Assembly: GCA_965243165.1 (NCBI GenBank)
Contig: OZ251535.1
Coordinates: 3,100,001 to 3,164,000 of the forward strand
DNA length: 64,000 nucleotides
Reading direction: 5' to 3'
Source: CATQHD01 sp965243165
GTDB taxonomy: Bacteria > Actinomycetota > Acidimicrobiia > Spongiisociales > Spongiisociaceae
The notes below the pieces were generated by a model, which saw nothing but the letters and a program-made list of their open reading frames with translations, was not told the origin of the DNA and did no database searches. Below, piece by piece: positions 51,901 to 62,042 of this stretch (position 1 is its first letter; each line of letters opens with the position of its first letter). Position numbers and translations under genes: made by a program.

Positions 51901-53741
51901 CGCACCGCCGCCGTTCCGTCTTCTGCCAGGTTCTTTTGTTCGCCGTTGGTTCCGCTGTCGGTGTCCGCCGTCAACACGATCTCGGGGTCGGTGATCGACA
52001 CCTCGGCCGAAGACACCTCAACCGCCTCACCCACCGTCGCCGACCCCGAAAACACCAGCTCCTCGTCCCCCTCCAAAGCAAGATCCGCCTCCGCCGTCAA
52101 CCGGACGGTCTTGCTTCCCGACGTGTCCCCCGCCGGGATGCTCACCGTGAACTCATTGTTCGACACCCCGGTCCCCGACAACGTGAAATCGGAAGCCGCG
52201 ACCCCATCCGAAGGCGACCCGGCCGCCGTCACCGTCACGTCCGTCGCCGATGTCAACACCGACGACGAACCCGCGAACTCCGCCGTAACCACCACATCCA
52301 CCGCCTCGCCCTCTCCCACCGCCGCTGTATCCACCGACAACGCGATATCAGCATCGTCATCCGCGATCGTTATCTCAGCCCCCGTCACCGGCCCCACCGC
52401 CACAGAAGGCGAACCCCCCACCACAAAGGTCTCCGGCCCCTCCACCACGTCGTCGTCCGTAACCGTCAAACCAGACAACGAAGCCGTACCCGACGGCGTC
52501 AAACTTCTAGCCGGAAAAGTGATCGTACGCGGCGACGACGGAGAATAAGACAAATCACCGGCCCCCGCCTGCCCCGCCGCCGGAGACGCCGGCACCGCCG
52601 CCGACAACGTAACCACCGTCGCCGACGCAATAGCAGAACTGGTAGTCGTCGCCGGGAAAGCCGCCGAAACAGTCGCACCCGACCCGACCTCTCCCTCCGC
52701 CAACGTAGACTGCACGCCGTCCGTATCGGTGTCTGTATCCACAGTCAACGTAATATCATCATCGTCGTCGCCGAACACAACCTCCATAGGCACCGACGTC
52801 CACCCAGACGGTAAATTATCAAAATAGAGCTCAAAGGTCTTATCCCCCTCCGCTATGGTATCCTCCGAAGCTCCCTGCCTCCAAATATAGAAGGTACCCC
52901 AATGACCGGTCCTACCATCCGGACAATTGGCCTGGGTTGTTGACGTTGTCGTTCTACGATTGAGATTTACACACTTACGCGTATGGCTAGGATAAGTCAA
53001 CCTATACTCAGTATTTAAAACGGCCGTCCCGTCCCTCGCGCTAATACGCGGCCTCAATATTGAACTATAGGTAGAACTGGTGGACGCAACAAAATTGTCC
53101 CGGGTGGTACCACTGCCCAACTCAGCCGTCACTTGATTGACAACCTCTCTAGCACTGTCCGGACCTTCACTCCAATCCATATTCGCAATATGCGATGAAC
53201 TAAAGCGAACAGTCCGATCTGTGTCGTTGATAGTAAAATCAGTTGAGCTGGTCGTAAACCCAGGAGTCTGTGTTATACCCGAAATCCGGATAATCTCATT
53301 ATTCTCCGTTATCTTATCGGGAGTAGCACTTATCCAAATACCGTGAACCCCGCTCGTAGAACCCGCCGAGATAGTCACACTCATTGAATTATTAGTATTC
53401 AGGCCAGACCCAGTATAGACACCATAATCCCCGCCGCAGTTGCTAAACGCAACTGCAGGGAAAAAACTTGTTGCCACACAGCTGGTCCCCCGTGTAGCGG
53501 TGCTCCCCGACCCTCCCACAGTTACCGTCACTGTAATATCCGAGCTCTGAGCCGAAGTAATCGAAGCCTGAACCCACCCAGCAAAAAACCCATCCTCGTT
53601 GACGCTGGTAACCGTAAAATATGTAACCGTATTAATATCAAGATCAACCACGCTCAGCGTTATGAAACCCTGGCTTTCCACCGAATCAGGAACCGACAAA
53701 AGCGCCGACACCAGCACCAGCGCCGGCAACACCCTCCGCAT
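48909..53741 (-). CDS. Giant secreted surface protein 2: paralogue of surface protein 1
   Basis: The 1610-aa protein has the same plan: signal peptide MRRVLPALVLVSALLSVPDS, a unique N-terminal region, Calx-beta-type repeats (ADIALSVDTAAVGEGEAVDV; GLTVTDDDVVEGPETFVVGG), a Gly/Pro-rich hinge, and three C-terminal SLH-like repeats nearly identical to surface protein 1 (ANIERIAAWQITLGCDAEDA). It has fewer repeats, so it is about 270 residues shorter. ATG 53741 has GGGGAGG five bases upstream. Identical SLH ends and hinge suggest a tandem duplication or gene conversion, while N-termini have diverged (exposed ligand-binding end). It is transcribed first of the two, but each gene has its own G-tract promoter, so they may switch independently. 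Confidence 0.85.
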   Translation of the reverse strand: MRRVLPALVLVSALLSVPDSVESQGFITLSVVDLDINTVTYFTVTSVNEDGFFAGWVQASITSAQSSDITVTVTVGGSGSTATRGTSCVATSFFPAVAFSNCGGDYGVYTGSGLNTNNSMSVTISAGSTSGVHGIWISATPDKITENNEIIRISGITQTPGFTTSSTDFTINDTDRTVRFSSSHIANMDWSEGPDSAREVVNQVTAELGSGTTRDNFVASTSSTYSSILRPRISARDGTAVLNTEYRLTYPSHTRKCVNLNRRTTTSTTQANCPDGRTGHWGTFYIWRQGASEDTIAEGDKTFELYFDNLPSGWTSVPMEVVFGDDDDDITLTVDTDTDTDGVQSTLAEGEVGSGATVSAAFPATTTSSAIASATVVTLSAAVPASPAAGQAGAGDLSYSPSSPRTITFPARSLTPSGTASLSGLTVTDDDVVEGPETFVVGGSPSVAVGPVTGAEITIADDDADIALSVDTAAVGEGEAVDVVVTAEFAGSSSVLTSATDVTVTAAGSPSDGVAASDFTLSGTGVSNNEFTVSIPAGDTSGSKTVRLTAEADLALEGDEELVFSGSATVGEAVEVSSAEVSITDPEIVLTADTDSGTNGEQKNLAEDGTAAVRVRAALSGAANALTQDLVVQVSAGEDSPSSAAGGGVDFTAPSTPASVVIRAGETASEWTDLTGLSINDDAVAEGAETFRITGVSGGTVTHDTLTILASDNGLAVSVSPGTVVEQAAAHTITVTAGFADPSGSGATGSELTAATTVNMAVASGDTNGAALASSCPPTTEDACANTATFNISIPAGEVSASGTFSLTARDDSTAEAGGETLKVTGTVSGDSSNSASATVRIVDSGIRLEFLDTNDTALASLGEGSGSTQVRVKATAPAATTGRRVVGVNITGGTAAADAGGSWDEGEDFRATVLPKPSGTPSGHALGIVIAANATTGQADFTIVLNDDNADEAAETILISGGDVGSVSVVGSSLSITDNDAPPSTIDLTLETPGGAPLTGVREDGGTTRVRVKAAYQGNTVLSRALVLPITVGAANEATSGTDYQAVTGVNVVIPAYRSSGSASFGLAAQDDDDAEGPESVTISTGGMVPGFAVVPVLFRILDDDFPITLTLLNSATPPQPLASLAEGTGATTVKVRAAYPGSNTRSGYIPVRVSVGGGTTAAGDYQATFSADPFDIGIASGANSATGSFTLAINDDRISEGDETLTVTGASDWFVIDPAVLTITDNDDPPTGIDLSVSPSTVREDRGASSLAVTVTARLVGNPRSQPTEVAVRVGGAGTTASSGRDYRSLSPSSFPITIPAGQSSARGSFRVVILSDAVDERTERIAVAGTAADLGNAADTAYLNITNTAPPAPPAPPPSGGGGGGGGGGGGGGGAPPPSGGGGGGGGGAPPPAGGGAQPPAPPPAPVCVGRFCDDDGNVHEANIERIAAWQITLGCDAEDATKYCPDAQITRRQMSAFLHRAVSQRWTIEAPEGIELTDVGADEWFRPFAEWVVSVGAFSAPEGVFDPGGVVTRADMAIMMIGAFPHLDAVPTAESRFGDAAGLSPEVLAALEGMYQTGVTRGCSAEPLNYCPDQPVTRAQMASFFVRAVNLAPADTQPTPAAAAQT

Positions 53742-53796
53742 CACCACCTCCCCATCCCATCCGGGCCGCACCGTTCAAAGGAGACCATCACCCCAA

Positions 53797-53824
53797 AGAG
53801 TAGCCCCCCCCCCCCATAAGTCAA
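53797..53824 (-). promoter_or_regulatory. Promoter with G12 spacer, candidate phase-variable switch
   Basis: On the minus strand TTGACT (53819-53824) is followed by TAT, 12 G (53804-53815), C and then the -10-like TACTCT (53797-53802). The spacer is again exactly 16 bases. The leader after it shares GATGGTC and CGGCCCGGAT with that of surface protein 1. Confidence 0.7.
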
Positions 53825-53884
53825 ACCACTTCCCCAAGGCGCGAGGAACGGCGCGGGCCGCTCACTCCACCGAGACCGCACCGC

Positions 53885-54140
53885 CCGTGCTGCGGCCCCG
53901 CCGGGCGCATCAAGGCCCGCCGGGGGCCCCGTGCGGCCCAACCGGAGGAGGTCAGACGCCGGCGGTCAACGCGGTGATCGCCCTCGTGCGGGGGTATATC
54001 CGCCAGGGAAAAGACCGTCCCCTCCCCCCGCACGGCCAGGCGGGGGGGCGTACCGCCGTATCCCGGCCCGGCCCGTCGAGCATGGCCGTCTCGGTGCGGC
54101 GGAGGCGCGAGCCGTCCGAGTCGGGGGCCGCCCTCCCCCG
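53885..54140. pseudogene. Rearranged, decayed fragments of the nuoN 3' region
   Basis: The gap 53742-54334 has no intact gene. About 53885-53968 matches 55291-55375 (nuoN stop and flank; shared GGTCAGACGCCGGCGGT). About 53992-54100 matches nuoN internal sequence near 55682-55795 (shared CATGGCCGTC and GGCGTACCGCCG). A short piece at about 53968-53990 (AACGCGGTGATCGCCCTCGT) is inverted relative to nuoN at about 55569. The fragments flank the methyltransferase gene on its downstream side, while nuoN proper lies on the other side. Confidence 0.7.
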
Positions 54141-54334
54141 CCCGAGACGAGCGGTCGAGGTCGTCGTAGACGGCCGCCAAGCCGACGACGCTGTGCGGCC
54201 CGGCCTCGGCCGCCTTCTCCGCATCCGCCGTCAACGTCGGCCCTCGCCGACCAGGACTGAACCACCTCGGCGCGAGGCGTCCAACCTGTGCAACTGGGGA
54301 AAGGGCTGGTAGGAGAGAAATACCAGAAAGAGGC

Positions 54335-55267
54335 TTATAGAGCCGATTCTCTAAATAGGGCCTGTTTATCAACATCATCTTGCCGCAGGAGGTGTATCTT
54401 GCGGGGTTTACGCATGCCGGGTTGCATGGTAGCGGAGTGGAGAATGTCTAGGTCCCGCCAGTCTGGTACTTCAAACGGCTCCTTGATGCGCTCGGCAATC
54501 AGCGGCCGATAATCAGGATTGATCTCAATACCAATACCCGACCTTCCCATCCCTCGGGCCACTTTCAGAGTAGTACCGCTCCCCACAAACGGGTCTAGCA
54601 CCGTGTCGCCGGGACTGGTAAACGATTCCAACACCAAAGCTACGAGTTCCTCCGGGTAGGCGGCCTGGTGGTAGCCTAGTTTTTTAACATTTGGTGGTTT
54701 GTAAGCTGGAATACGGATCACGTTGCCTAGACACCTGCCCAGTGGATTCTTCTTGTGTTGCCGGGGATCAACATCCTGATATTTTTGCGGCACTCTGGGC
54801 TTATGCATCTGATAACCACGTCGCTTCGGTTTGGTAAACACCAGGAGAAACTCGAACTTGTTGTCGAAAAGACGCTCAATATAATGATTGGGCTGCGGTA
54901 AAGCATTGGGTATATACCATATGAGAATGTCCCACAACTCCCACTGTTCAATAGTGTTGGCGATATCAAAAGCGATCGGATAAAAGACTTTCTGATGCCG
55001 CCGGTTGCCAACATTGACAACCATCACCGCTTCTTCGCCGGCCAGCTCCGCGCATCGGTTCCAGACTGCGTTCATCCTGGCCAAGTAATCCTCATATGAC
55101 TCACCGCCAATCTGACCTCGATGCCCGTAGTCCTTCAGATTCCAATAAGGCGGGGAGGTCATCACCAAATCTACCGACCCCTTCGCCGCAGGAATCGGGT
55201 TCTCTGACGACTGAAAGTAAGCGACTTGCCCATCGAGGCGGAGCGGGGCGCCGTTTTCGGAACTCAT
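54335..55267 (-). CDS. Orphan DNA methyltransferase (amino-methyltransferase, beta-type motif order)
   Basis: The 310-aa protein has catalytic motif IV first (VDLVMTSPPYWNLKDYG) and SAM-binding motif I last (TVLDPFVGSGTTLKVARGMG), the order of beta-class N4-cytosine/N6-adenine methyltransferases. TSPPY rather than DPPY favours N4-cytosine or an adenine variant; this cannot be decided by eye. Further family pieces are WELWDILIWYIPNALPQPNH and SGIGIEINPDYRPLIAERIK. The start MSSENGAPLRLDGQ at 55267 has no strong ribosome site. Lower GC than neighbours and flanking nuoN duplicates suggest insertion. No restriction endonuclease gene is adjacent, so the enzyme appears solitary, as in regulatory or decayed restriction systems. 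Confidence 0.88.
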   Translation of the reverse strand: MSSENGAPLRLDGQVAYFQSSENPIPAAKGSVDLVMTSPPYWNLKDYGHRGQIGGESYEDYLARMNAVWNRCAELAGEEAVMVVNVGNRRHQKVFYPIAFDIANTIEQWELWDILIWYIPNALPQPNHYIERLFDNKFEFLLVFTKPKRRGYQMHKPRVPQKYQDVDPRQHKKNPLGRCLGNVIRIPAYKPPNVKKLGYHQAAYPEELVALVLESFTSPGDTVLDPFVGSGTTLKVARGMGRSGIGIEINPDYRPLIAERIKEPFEVPDWRDLDILHSATMQPGMRKPRKIHLLRQDDVDKQALFRESAL

Positions 55268-55359
55268 ACCGCCATGATAACAGCAGCACCTGGTTGCGGC
55301 CCCGCCCCCGCAGGGCGCATCGAGGCCCGCCGGGGCCCGTGCGGCCCGACCGGAGGGGG

Positions 55360-56859
55360 TCAGACGCCGGCGGTTACAACCTTGGCCGCCTCGGCGAAGA
55401 CGCCGGCCAGCTGGAAGGGCATCACCCCCGCCGCCGCCACGAAGACCGCCGTTATCCCCAGGGCCAGGGCCAGGGCCCCGCCGAGGGAGGGGGCGGGCGC
55501 CGCAGCCCCGTCTGCGCCTTCGGGCAGGGGGTCCATCCACATGGTCTTGGCCACCCGGGCGTAGTAGACGAGGGCGATCACCGCGTTGACCGCCGCCGCC
55601 GCCGCCAGCCCGACGGTCCAAGGGTCGGCGGGGCGCAGAACGGCCAAGAACATGGCGAACTTGGCGTACCAGCCGGCCAGAGGGGGTATACCCGCCAGGG
55701 AGAAGAAGAAGACCGCCCCCAGCACGGCCAGCCGGGGGGCGTACCGCCGCATCCCGGCCCAGCCGTCGATCATGGCCGTCCCGGTGCGGCGGACGGCGGC
55801 TATCACCACCCCGAAGGCCCCCAGGTTCATGAAGGCGTAGATGATCACGTACACGATGGTGGCCGAAGCCGCTTCCTGGATCACCCTGGGGTCGTCGGTC
55901 ACCGCCGCCGCCGCGAACGGAACCAGGATGAAGCCCCCCTGGGCGATGGAGGAATAGGCCAGCATGCGGACGATGTTGTCCTGGCGCAGCGCGGTCAGGT
56001 TGCCGAGGGTCATCGAAAGAACGGCCAGCACCCACAGGGCCGGGCCCCAGATCTCGGTCACGGAGGGGAAGGCCTGGTAGCAGAGCAGCAGCAGCCCGGC
56101 GAAGCCGGCCGCCTTCGACCCCACCGACAGATAGGCGGTGACCGGAGTGGGGGCGCCCTCGTAGGTGTCCGGCGCCCAGAAATGGAAGGGCGCCGCCGTG
56201 ATCTTGAAACCGAACCCCACCAGGGTGAACAGCACCGCCAAGCGGAAGGCGCCGGTGTCCGCCAACCCCGCGCCGGCGGTGCGGATGCCCTCGAAGGTGA
56301 CCGACCCGGTCAGCCCGTACAGGAAGGACATCCCGTAGAGGAGGACGGCGGTGGAGAGCACCCCCAGAATGAAGAACTTCAAGGACGCCTCGTTGGAGCG
56401 GGCGTCCCCCTTGCGCCAGCCGGCCAGCAGGAACAGCGGCCCGGTCACCAGCTCCAGGCCTACGAACAACGTGATCAGATCCCGGGAGGAGGCCATGATC
56501 AGCGAACCCAGGATCGAGGTCAGCAGCAGCAGGTAGTACTCGCCCTGGTAGTAGCGGTCGCCCTCGATGTAGGAGACGGACATCAGCAGCACCAGATACC
56601 CGCCGACGATGAACACCGCCTTCATCACCAGGGCGAAGTCGTCGACCACGTAGGCGCCCCCCAACAGAGACCTCGCCCCCGGCCCGCCGCCGAACGCCAG
56701 CGTGGCCAGCGGGACCGCCGCCAGCGCCAAGCCCACCACCCCGGCGAACGCCGTCCAGTACTTGCGGCGGCGGGGCAGGGCCACATCCAGGCCCAGCACC
56801 GCCAGGATGGCGGCGGCCACCGCGATCTCCGGGGCCAGGGCGTGGTAGTCGAGGTCCAC
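55360..56859 (-). CDS. nuoN: NADH-quinone oxidoreductase subunit N
   Basis: This is one of three antiporter-like proton-pumping subunits of complex I (499 aa, about 14 membrane helices). Typical segments are YEGAPTPVTAYLSVGSKAAG, LRQDNIVRMLAYSSIAQGGF and AGIPPLAGWYAKF. The key Lys residues in the membrane are visible in those segments. The gene ends the nuo operon, three bases after nuoM, and the ATG at 56859 is the family start. Its 3' part has been copied in rearranged form beyond the methyltransferase gene. Confidence 0.95.
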   Translation of the reverse strand: MDLDYHALAPEIAVAAAILAVLGLDVALPRRRKYWTAFAGVVGLALAAVPLATLAFGGGPGARSLLGGAYVVDDFALVMKAVFIVGGYLVLLMSVSYIEGDRYYQGEYYLLLLTSILGSLIMASSRDLITLFVGLELVTGPLFLLAGWRKGDARSNEASLKFFILGVLSTAVLLYGMSFLYGLTGSVTFEGIRTAGAGLADTGAFRLAVLFTLVGFGFKITAAPFHFWAPDTYEGAPTPVTAYLSVGSKAAGFAGLLLLCYQAFPSVTEIWGPALWVLAVLSMTLGNLTALRQDNIVRMLAYSSIAQGGFILVPFAAAAVTDDPRVIQEAASATIVYVIIYAFMNLGAFGVVIAAVRRTGTAMIDGWAGMRRYAPRLAVLGAVFFFSLAGIPPLAGWYAKFAMFLAVLRPADPWTVGLAAAAAVNAVIALVYYARVAKTMWMDPLPEGADGAAAPAPSLGGALALALGITAVFVAAAGVMPFQLAGVFAEAAKVVTAGV

Positions 56860-56862
56860 GGA

Positions 56863-58452
56863 TCAGCCTCCGAAGGCGGTGCGCGCCAGGTTGACGACCG
56901 CGTCGGTGGTGGCCCCCAGCACGATCCTCGGATACACGCCGACGGCGACTATGGCGACGATCAGAGGCGCCCAGGCCAGCCATTCATAACGGTCCACGTC
57001 GGCGAATTCGCGGCCTTCCCATTCCTCCTTGGGCTCGCCCAGGTTGACCCGCTGCAGCATCCACAGCATGTACCCGGCGGTCAGCACGGTGCCGACCGCT
57101 CCGATCACCATATAGGTCTGGAACTGGGTGAGGCTGAGGCCGGCCAGAGGGCGGTAGGCCCCCAGCAGCGACATGAACTCGCCCCAGAAACCGGCCAGGC
57201 CGGGCAGGCCCAGCGACGCCATGGCGGTGAAGGCGAATACGCCCCCCATCCAGGGCATGAGCTTCTGGTTGCCGCCCAGGCGGGCGATCTCGCGGGTGTG
57301 GTAGCGGTGATGCATCGATCCGGCCAGGAAGAACAGCAGCCCGGTGATCAGCCCGTGGGCCACCATCCCGATCAGGGCGGCGTTGAAGCCCACGTCGGTC
57401 ATGGTGGCGATCCCCAGCATCACGAAGCCCATGTGCCCCACCGACGAGAAGGCGATCAGACGTTTCACATCGGTCTGCGCCAGACAGGCCAGCGAGCCGT
57501 AGATGATCCCGATCACCGCCAGCAGGCCGATGAACGGGGCCCATTGGCGGGCCATGTCGGGCAGGACGGGGATGGAGATGCGGAGGAAGGCGTAGGAACC
57601 CAGCTTCAGCAGGATGGCGGCCAGCAGCACCGAACCCACCGTGGGGGCGGCGGTGTGGGCGTCCGGCAGCCAGGTGTGGAACGGCCACATGGGAACCTTC
57701 ACCGCGAACCCCAGGAACATGGCCCCGAACACCAGGAAGGCGAAGGTCCCGCTCCCGAAGGCGTTCTGGGATCCCAGGGCGATGAGGGCCGGGATGTCGA
57801 AGGTGTTGGCGCCCAGGAAATCGCCGGAGCGGAAGTAGAGGGCCAAGAAGCCCAGCAGCATGAAGGCCGACCCGAACAGGGTGAACAGGAAGAACTTGAT
57901 GGCCGCGTAGAGCCGCATGGTCACGGTGCGGCCCAGCACCGGGATGCGCCGGCGGGCGCTGTCGCCCCAGATGCCGATCATGAAGTACATCGGCAGGAGC
58001 ACCAGCTCGAAGAAGATGAAGAACAGCACCAGGTCGAGGGCGGCGAAGGTCCCGTTCATGCCGGTGGCCAGGAGCAGCATCAGCGCCAGGAACCCCCGGA
58101 CGTTGCGGGGTTCTTCCCAGTGGTTCCAGGAGTAGATGACCGCCAGCAGGGTCACCGCCGCCGACAGCACCAGCAGGGGGAGGCTGATGCCGTCCACCCC
58201 GATGCGGTAGTTGGCGCCGATGGCCGGTATCCAGTCGGCCGTTACCCCGAACTGGAACCGCTCGGCCGCCCCGTAGTCGAAGACGGCGGCCGCGGCCGCG
58301 GCCAGCAGGGCGGTGGCGGCGGCAACCGCCAGGGCGATCCCCTTCTGGGCCGCCTCGTTGGCCTTGGGGACGGCGAACAGGGCCGCCGCGCCGGCCGCCG
58401 GCAGGAACACGATGAGGCTCAGCCCCCATCCGCTGTCGAAGAACTCCATCAT
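56863..58452 (-). CDS. nuoM: NADH-quinone oxidoreductase subunit M
   Basis: This antiporter-like membrane subunit of complex I (about 529 aa) carries YRIGVDGISLPLLVLSAAVT, FFIFFELVLLPMYFMIGIWG (catalytic Glu), GFAVKVPMWPFHTWLPDAHT, and a discontinuous helix with GHMGFVMLGIATM. The start is ATG 58452 or 58449; CAGGAG lies four to seven bases upstream. It follows nuoL after about 80 bases. Confidence 0.95.
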   Translation of the reverse strand: MMEFFDSGWGLSLIVFLPAAGAAALFAVPKANEAAQKGIALAVAAATALLAAAAAAVFDYGAAERFQFGVTADWIPAIGANYRIGVDGISLPLLVLSAAVTLLAVIYSWNHWEEPRNVRGFLALMLLLATGMNGTFAALDLVLFFIFFELVLLPMYFMIGIWGDSARRRIPVLGRTVTMRLYAAIKFFLFTLFGSAFMLLGFLALYFRSGDFLGANTFDIPALIALGSQNAFGSGTFAFLVFGAMFLGFAVKVPMWPFHTWLPDAHTAAPTVGSVLLAAILLKLGSYAFLRISIPVLPDMARQWAPFIGLLAVIGIIYGSLACLAQTDVKRLIAFSSVGHMGFVMLGIATMTDVGFNAALIGMVAHGLITGLLFFLAGSMHHRYHTREIARLGGNQKLMPWMGGVFAFTAMASLGLPGLAGFWGEFMSLLGAYRPLAGLSLTQFQTYMVIGAVGTVLTAGYMLWMLQRVNLGEPKEEWEGREFADVDRYEWLAWAPLIVAIVAVGVYPRIVLGATTDAVVNLARTAFGG

Positions 58453-58534
58453 CTGACTCCTGTTTCCAGCCTTGCGCAACCTTCGCCCGAGAGGGTGTGA
58501 AACAACATCATCCGCACAGCCTTTCCGTTCATCC

Positions 58535-60589
<2,055 letters not shown>

Positions 60590-60590
60590 T

Positions 60591-60896
60591 TCACCATTTC
60601 ATCAGGTCCAGCTCGTCCACGTTGCCCGAGGCCCGGTTGCGGAACACCAGCAGGATGATGGCCAGGCCGATGCCCACCTCGGCGGCGGCGATGGTGATGA
60701 CGAAGACGGCGAAGATCTGGCCGTGGGCGGCGGCGGTGTTCCAGAACGCCTCGAAGGCCACCAGGTTGATGTTGACCGCGGCCAGCATCAGCTCCACCGC
60801 CAGCAGGATGGCCACCGCGTTGCGGCGGGACAGCAGGCCGTAGACGCCCAGGGAGAACAGCACCGCGCCCAGCACCAAGAACTGCGCCAGGATCAC
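60591..60896 (-). CDS. nuoK: NADH-quinone oxidoreductase subunit K
   Basis: A small membrane subunit (101 aa) with three helices and the conserved acidic residues in AVELMLAAVNINLVAF and ITIAAAEVGIGLAIILLVF. The start is GTG 60896, which overlaps the nuoJ stop (GTGA at 60893-60896) and has AAGGAGG upstream. The ATG-based longer frame is a shadow. Confidence 0.93.
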   Translation of the reverse strand: MILAQFLVLGAVLFSLGVYGLLSRRNAVAILLAVELMLAAVNINLVAFEAFWNTAAAHGQIFAVFVITIAAAEVGIGLAIILLVFRNRASGNVDELDLMKW

Positions 60897-61456
60897 ACCC
60901 GGCCTCCTTCTTCCTCCTCGGCGGGGGTGAGGTCCTTGCGCGCCAGGGTGATGCCGCCCACCAAGGCGGCCAACAGCACGAACCCCACCGCCTCGAAGGG
61001 GATCAGGTACCGGCGGATGAAGCCTTCCCCCAAGACGGCGGAGGGGGTGGCCGACCCCGCCGGGAGCGGGGCGCCGAAGCCCTCTATCTGGCCGGAGACC
61101 GCCGCCGTCAGCCACAGGGTCAGGGCCAGGACGGCCAGCGAGGCCAGGGCGGCCGGCCACCGGTTGGGGTGGCTGAGGCCGGTTTCCCGGCCGATGGGCG
61201 CCCGGGTGATCATGACGCCGAACAGGAAGAGCACGATCACCGCCCCGATGTACACCAGCACCAGCACCCAGGCCACGAACTCGGCCGACAGCAGGATGAA
61301 CAGCCCGGCGGAGGCGGCCAGGGTCAACACCAGGAACAGGGCGGCATGCACCACGTTGCGGCTGGTCACCACCCGCAGGGCGGCCAGCGTCATGGGGACC
61401 GCCAAGGCCAGGAACGCCCAGTTGACGGGCTCCGCCAGCCAGTCGGAGAAGGTCAC
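60893..61456 (-). CDS. nuoJ: NADH-quinone oxidoreductase subunit J
   Basis: A membrane subunit with five helices (187 aa): VTSRNVVHAALFLVLTLAAS, AEFVAWVLVLVYIGAVIVLF and LFGVMITRAP are the conserved NuoJ part. After nuoI there is a 67-base gap; the stop overlaps nuoK. Confidence 0.93.
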   Translation of the reverse strand: MTFSDWLAEPVNWAFLALAVPMTLAALRVVTSRNVVHAALFLVLTLAASAGLFILLSAEFVAWVLVLVYIGAVIVLFLFGVMITRAPIGRETGLSHPNRWPAALASLAVLALTLWLTAAVSGQIEGFGAPLPAGSATPSAVLGEGFIRRYLIPFEAVGFVLLAALVGGITLARKDLTPAEEEEGGRV

Positions 61457-61523
61457 ACCGGCCGTCCTTCCATGGCCAGCGCGGCCATGACCGGCGCGGG
61501 CGGGGCGCCCTCTCCTCCGGCCT

Positions 61524-62042
61524 TCACGACTGCGCCCCCAGGCCGTCGGGGACGGTCTTCATCCAGTCCTGGAGCCGGTCCATGTCGTGCATCATCGGCC
61601 CCATGCCGTACTCCGAATACTCGTATTCGGGGGTCCAGAAGAGGGCGTCGAAGGGGCACACCTCCACGCAGATGCCGCAGTACATGCACAGGGCGTAGTC
61701 GATGTCGAAGCGGTCGAGGACGGCGCGCGCCCGGGGCCGCCCGCCGGGGCGGGACGGGGGCTTCATCTCCTTGTGGCCTTCTATGTATATGCACCAGTCG
61801 GGGCAGGAACGGGCGCACAGCATGCAGACCGTGCAGGCCTCCTGTTCGAGGGCGATGACCCCCCGCGCCCGGGGGACCGGGGCCTCCTTGACCACCGGGT
61901 AGTTGACCGTGGCCCGCAGCCCGGCCCTGCCCCCGCTCAGGTTGAAGGCCCAGGTGCGGAGCATGGTCGTGAAGGTGACCCGCAGGCCGGAGAGCATCCC
62001 CAGCCTGGGGGGCCGCAGGCTGCGCAGTGCGGAGAGCTTCAT
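61524..62042 (-). CDS. nuoI: NADH-quinone oxidoreductase subunit I
   Basis: This peripheral-arm subunit holds two 4Fe-4S clusters (N6a, N6b). Both motifs are complete: CTVCMLCARSCP and CMYCGICVEVCPFDAL. Residues 1-50 carry the membrane-contact helices (LSGLRVTFTTMLRTWAFNL). The 172-aa length is normal. It starts one base after the nuoH stop. Confidence 0.96.
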   Translation of the reverse strand: MKLSALRSLRPPRLGMLSGLRVTFTTMLRTWAFNLSGGRAGLRATVNYPVVKEAPVPRARGVIALEQEACTVCMLCARSCPDWCIYIEGHKEMKPPSRPGGRPRARAVLDRFDIDYALCMYCGICVEVCPFDALFWTPEYEYSEYGMGPMMHDMDRLQDWMKTVPDGLGAQS

